Source: Enchytraeus crypticus
Taxonomy: Eukaryota; Annelida; Clitellata; Enchytraeida; Enchytraeidae
Assembly (NCBI GenBank): GCA_905160935.1
Contig: CAJHZI010000780.1
Coordinates: 1 to 64,000, forward strand
Reading direction: 5' to 3'
Length of the DNA: 64,000 nt
Within the stretch, counting starts at the first letter, position 1, and each line of letters opens with the position of its first letter. Below the pieces are notes generated by a model. It saw only the letters and a list, made by a program, of their open reading frames with translations. It did no database searches and was not told the DNA's origin. The position numbers and the translations under genes are program-made. Below, piece by piece: positions 61,513-64,000 of the stretch.

Positions 61513-62513
61513 TATATATTATATATATATATATAATATATATATATATCAACATATTACAACAACAATCTATAATAACCAAGTAGATTAGCAGATATTA
61601 CAACAATATAACATTCTGACATCAATCGATCAATCAATCAGTCAATTAAAATATAATAATAGTAAATTATTCACTTCATCAATTCTTTAACCAATCAATT
61701 AATCAATTACTCATGGACCTATTGAGCTACTGAGAATACGTAATTTCACAAAAGGAATAGACTTATGTATATAACTAAGGTTAGTTCAGTCAATGTTCAC
61801 TTTGTGAAAAAGACTAAGAAGACAAGACGAGATTAAACAAAAGGTCTTAACTATTTCTTCAGCATTTCATAAACTTTTCACAAAGCTCGAGATAGAAATT
61901 GGATGTTTTTATAAGTGTATTACTCTTCTACATCAAGTCATTCAGGATTTGTAAATTTAAAAAACTGCATGAAGATAATCTAAATAAAAATTATGTTACT
62001 AAGTATTTCCTAAGATGTGAGGAAGAAGAAAACTCATACAGGAAGCAAGTTATTAACCTTAAGCCTGTTCTCAACATCTCCTTACTTCTCATATTATTAT
62101 TAATTAACAACGAAAACTTATATAGCAATAAACTTATAACAGTAACTTATATGTCAAGGCTGAAATCGGTCTTCAAGACTACTTACCAGAGAGAGTTTAA
62201 TAATAATAAGTTAAACAAAAATTACATTAAAATTTACATTTATATCTAAAAGTTGTCCACATATGTGTAGAACTTTAAATCATCTAGAAACACACCAAGC
62301 AAAGGTATGTTGAACATTTCAGTGTCTGTTCATGAGAATCAATCAATCAATTAGTTAATCAACCAGTCAATCAATCCAAACCTTTGACAAGGTCTCCCTC
62401 ATTGCAGGACTAAGCTTAGCGTGTCTCTCTCTGCACGCAGGCGACTCTGAGCCACTGTCGCCATCAAACGGCATGGTGCCGTGAGGCAATATGGCCGCCC
62501 CAATCAGTACCAT
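54662..62513 (-). CDS. LigB/MEMO-superfamily protein (class III extradiol dioxygenase-like), 6 exons
   Basis: Exons 62513-62382, 61187-61020, 60189-60027, 58192-57997, 55455 to about 55377, and 54908-54662. The first four join in phase with GT-AG borders, and exon 4 to 5 also joins in phase. Family marks: ILPHG (His11) and CTPHG (His70), counterparts of the two metal-binding His of LigB-type dioxygenases; PLRWGEVVPLWYL; VISGDLSHSH (His204, like the catalytic His); and a C-terminal ACGARGLMLLQGLLLAL then AAYQAPTYYGM. The related bacterial/archaeal proteins act on aromatic ring-opening or are uncharacterised, so the substrate is unknown. Length would be about 331 aa. The exon 5 to 6 junction is unresolved: the natural donor (AGA/GTGTTA) is out of phase with the only good acceptor. 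Confidence 0.87.
54915..55160. repeat. (TCAA)n and (ATCC)n microsatellites
   Basis: Run right up to the exon 6 acceptor of the LigB-like gene; (CCAT)n at 55098-55150. Confidence 0.95.
55377..55455 (-). CDS. LigB-like gene exon 5
   Basis: Joins exon 4 in phase (AG+A = Arg): HGFVESNAEAIQFDEDIVRW, then VTNGER. Acceptor GCCACAG. The 3' end is uncertain: the donor GTGTTA after AGA leaves phase 0; a poorer site 11 nt on (CC/GTCTTC, ending 55366) would restore the frame to exon 6. Confidence 0.7.
55555..55780. repeat. About 65-bp degenerate tandem repeat
   Basis: TTCAAGGCTAAGGCCGCG ... CATTGAA-TTTTGTAAA-CCTTGA x about 3.5 in intron 4 of the LigB-like gene. Confidence 0.8.
56265..56835. repeat. 29-bp tandem repeat, about 19 copies
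   Basis: AGTCTGTGTTATAGTATTGT, CATTGTCAT; a few units carry CACTGCCAT or AATGTGTG variants that recur in the same order. Confidence 0.95.
57185..57340 (+). mobile_element. Interspersed family C copy
   Basis: GGTTTAACGTCAGTTTCCTT ... GATGATGTCAGTGACGTCCC ... CACTACAGATCAATTCACCC, directly next to the LINE 3' end at 57414. Confidence 0.68.
57414..57756 (-). mobile_element. LINE (L2/CR1-like) reverse transcriptase C-terminal fragment
   Basis: Reads SKLDYCYSLLHGLPTYSLNR, then LQHVQNSLARVV, RSLHWLPVNQRIKYKIALL, and SYLSEILLPYRPSRALRS, the common C-terminal end of L2/CR1/Jockey-type RTs. 5'-truncated, in intron 4 of the LigB-like gene; it abuts the repeat array that starts at 57756. Confidence 0.87.
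57756..58014. repeat. 36-bp repeat derived from the LigB-like exon 4 donor edge
   Basis: CACACAAGCACACATACC, AGTAGTTAGGTATATA units. The two outer units keep TATGTTTCACGGTTATACCT or TATGTTTCTAGGTTATACCT, the donor region. Confidence 0.88.
57997..58192 (-). CDS. LigB-like gene exon 4
   Basis: Reads PKYVIISVDQIPLESK ... LPERVLVVISGDLSHSHS ... CKDPIYIPDP. GDLSH holds the predicted catalytic His. Acceptor AACAG; donor CCCAG/GTATAA, phase 2. The frame stays open past the donor into a 36-bp repeat. Confidence 0.9.
58335..58680 (+). mobile_element. SINE-like family B, two tandem copies
   Basis: First copy 58340-58470 starts GTGGCCTGTTGGTAAG (A-box like). Second, 58555-58680, has GGGTTCAAATTCTGGACTC and CACTGACATCGCTTTCGAG. 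Both in intron 3 of the LigB-like gene. Confidence 0.65.
58690..59480. repeat. 52-bp tandem repeat, about 14 copies
   Basis: CCCTTGAATAGCTGATATCA, ACTCATTACTAAGTCATAAC, ACATGTTGCAGA; nearly identical, in intron 3 of the LigB-like gene. Confidence 0.97.
59953..60010 (+). repeat. Interspersed repeat H copy
   Basis: CAAGCATCAGTGCTTCCTGA, CCCAGCGTGCCGTTATGTTG is shared with 13555-13612. It ends 17 bp from LigB-like exon 3's donor. Confidence 0.7.
60027..60189 (-). CDS. LigB-like gene exon 3
   Basis: 54 codons plus one base: ASVELDSKRSVELLAHLRSA, then GVEAQGITSF, and PLRWGEVVPLWYLQRHLKA. PLRWGEVVPLW is a family signature. Acceptor TTTCCAG; donor GTTGGT, phase 1. Each side is hemmed in by an interspersed repeat (59953-60010 and 60220-60295). 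Confidence 0.9.
60220..60295 (+). mobile_element. SINE-like family B 3' fragment
   Basis: CTACCCCGTCACTGGTATCG, then CTTTCGAGTGAGGAAAATGA; begins 30 bp upstream of LigB-like exon 3. Confidence 0.6.
60805..61000 (-). mobile_element. Interspersed family F copy
   Basis: Reverse copy: (ATCATC)n, TTCCCTTTAATCCCAGTTTA, ATACGAATAGACTGTCTC ... GCGCTCACCAA. Ends about 15 bp from LigB-like exon 2's donor. Confidence 0.68.
61020..61187 (-). CDS. LigB-like gene exon 2
   Basis: 56 codons, phase 0 both sides: LYRGTLKAGALLAELEPELV, then LLCTPHGICLSGAYG ... WLNLWSEFK. The TPHG His is the second predicted metal ligand. Acceptor GGTCAG; donor GTATTT. Confidence 0.9.
61455..61555. repeat. (AT)n microsatellite
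   Basis: TATATA runs with TATTATATATT palindromes. Confidence 0.95.
61600..62330. other. Intron 1 of LigB-like gene, nothing else seen
   Basis: AT-rich. A 116-codon plus-strand reading (61899-62249) is Lys/Asn/Ile-rich as expected by chance and has no motif. Confidence 0.6.
62382..62513 (-). CDS. LigB-like gene exon 1
   Basis: ATG at 62513; reads MVLIGAAILPHGTMPFDG ... SPAMRETLSK. ILPHG holds the first predicted metal-ligand His. Donor AAG/GTTTGG, phase 0. An upstream ATG (62522) is in another frame. Confidence 0.88.
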
Positions 62514-63314
62514 ACCGCATGCAGCGCTTTATTCTGAAACTAAAAGGACGTTAAAATGCAAAATACATTGAATATTCATCCACGATGCTATCCGTATCTT
62601 TTAAAACCATTTGTTTTAAACATTACAAAATTTTATATATCAAATTGATAGTCCATTTTACCAGTCCTCTGAAAGTTAGATTTACTCTCTAACCAGCTTG
62701 ACCTGCAATTGATCCCAAAACCTCAGGAGCAGCCATTTTATATTTCATTACTTTAAGTGACGCAACATTTGAAGCTCTCACACATTCAGCAGTTTAGACA
62801 ATCAAAATTTAAAAATTAATAATTAACTTTAATATAGTAGGCCTAAATCAATGTGACATACTCCCAGATTTATTTAATAGTAAACTATAATTTCATTTAA
62901 ATTTATAAACCATCACACACTCATCAATTAGAGTGCTACCGATGACCATAACAGCATCTAGCACTTTTCGAAACCAATTTCGAAACCAAAATCTAGTAGA
63001 CGAGTAATTAAAATATTTTCAACATATAAGTTAACTATAGACCTTTTATAATAGGTAGTGGCAGCTCTGCTCAAATACTAAACAAAGCCGAATGTGGGAG
63101 TGAGGAAGGGGTTGTGTTTTCATTCACGGCAGGCAGAGTTAAATTTATACACATATATTAAATTATGTATTTCTTATTTATTATCAGAATGACATAAAAT
63201 AAATATTAATACAATTATATTTAAATTACTTATCAAATGATACAAATAATCTCCCAATTTACATTTATTAAATGTCTAGATAGAATATTTAAAAAAAGTA
63301 AAACACGCATTATA

Positions 63315-63530
63315 GTGAATAATCAACTATGTTGATATCTATCACTTTTAAAACCACATGTTTAATCTGTTAGGCAATTTAGACCATTTTCCGTATAACC
63401 AGTCCAGTGAATGTCCGAGATTTTACTCTCAGATCAGCGCGGCCGGGATTCGAACCCACGAGGATTCAAATCACCTCAGGATTTGTCATTTAAAACTTCA
63501 TGACATTACCCCTACGCTATTTAGACATTC
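63315..63530 (-). mobile_element. SINE-like family A copy
   Basis: Reverse-oriented copy: B-box region CCGGGATTCGAACCCACG (plus strand) and the GAGATTTTACTCTCAGATC segment. Confidence 0.75.
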
Positions 63531-63714
63531 TAAATAAACATTTAAACAGGATAGCTAACATTTATGGGATACTTTACATTTTAAATTGAAAACGTAAAAA
63601 CAGATTCCACGATGGCGCCTCCTGCTAAAAAAGGAACTATTCCCAGGGTGATTTTTCAAAGTAAACAAGTTTTATAAAAGGTCTATATACAAAAAGGGCT
63701 TCCTATATAATATA

Positions 63715-63880
63715 TAACAACAATTAGAGTGCTACAGTCATCAATGACAACATCGAGCACTATTGAGACAAAATCAAGCTGGCGAGCAAAAAGAGAAGGT
63801 GCAAAAACGGTGCAAATTCCAAAATCCAGAAATTCAGTCCCAAGTAAAGGGAGTTAAAGAAAAGGTGGTTTAGGCGCAGG
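63715..63880 (+). mobile_element. Interspersed family D copy
   Basis: TTAGAGTGCTACAGTCATCA through GAGCACTATTGAGACAAAAT to AAAGGTGGTTTAGGCGCAGG, the longest match to the 4676 copy. Confidence 0.7.
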
Positions 63881-64000
63881 TCGCTGCTCATGGACACTGG
63901 ATGGAAAAGATAGGTCTTCAACTGCTTATGGAACTGCTCGTAGGAAAACAAAGGCTGATGTGATTCTAATGAAGATTTCCGAAGATGGATGGAAGAGAAT

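Noticed and set aside
61899..62249. 116-codon plus-strand reading
   Set aside because: AT-rich composition, inside an intron of the LigB-like gene, no family motif.

Overview
The window is animal nuclear DNA, AT-rich and dense in repeats. Genes are split by introns with GT-AG borders, and the three protein-coding genes supported here are all on the minus strand. Their content (an ELK-type ETS factor; a latrophilin-type adhesion GPCR with SUEL lectin, hormone-receptor, GAIN and 7TM parts) points to an invertebrate animal, probably a bilaterian. The phylum cannot be fixed from the sequence. There is no operon structure, CRISPR array or prokaryotic feature.

Layout: 1-9.2 kb is gene-poor and holds satellites (52 bp, 41 bp, 20 bp units) and degenerate SINE/LINE pieces. 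At 9270-11236 a single long exon codes nearly all of an ELK/ternary-complex-factor transcription factor; its first exon was not found. 11.2-17.6 kb is intronic or intergenic, with microsatellites and interspersed repeats. From 48034 down to 17830 runs a complete 21-exon latrophilin-like receptor (predicted 1005 aa). I rebuilt it from splice sites whose phases all agree: signal peptide, two lectin exons, linker plus HRM, GAIN, GPS split over two exons, seven TM segments and a cytoplasmic tail ending inside a coding minisatellite. Intron 2 hosts a decayed 4.6-kb LINE with a restriction-like endonuclease in the opposite direction. Intron 9 holds a 5'-truncated LINE with an 84-bp target duplication. 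Intron 1 holds a 1.3-kb hAT-like MITE with an 8-bp target duplication. 48-54.6 kb is gene-free and rich in (GA)n/(CT)n. From 62513 to 54662 lies a 6-exon gene for a LigB/MEMO-superfamily (class III extradiol dioxygenase-like) protein, with large tandem arrays in its introns.

The most striking feature is a recurring structure. At least five exon edges of the receptor gene, and one of the dioxygenase-like gene, are copied as tandem repeats into the neighbouring intron, carrying splice sites and coding bases with them. The introns look like places where minisatellites are born at exon borders. One such repeat, in the last receptor exon, is translated and contains the stop codon. At least four recurrent SINE/MITE-like families (called A-D here) and several LINE 3' ends are scattered through the window.
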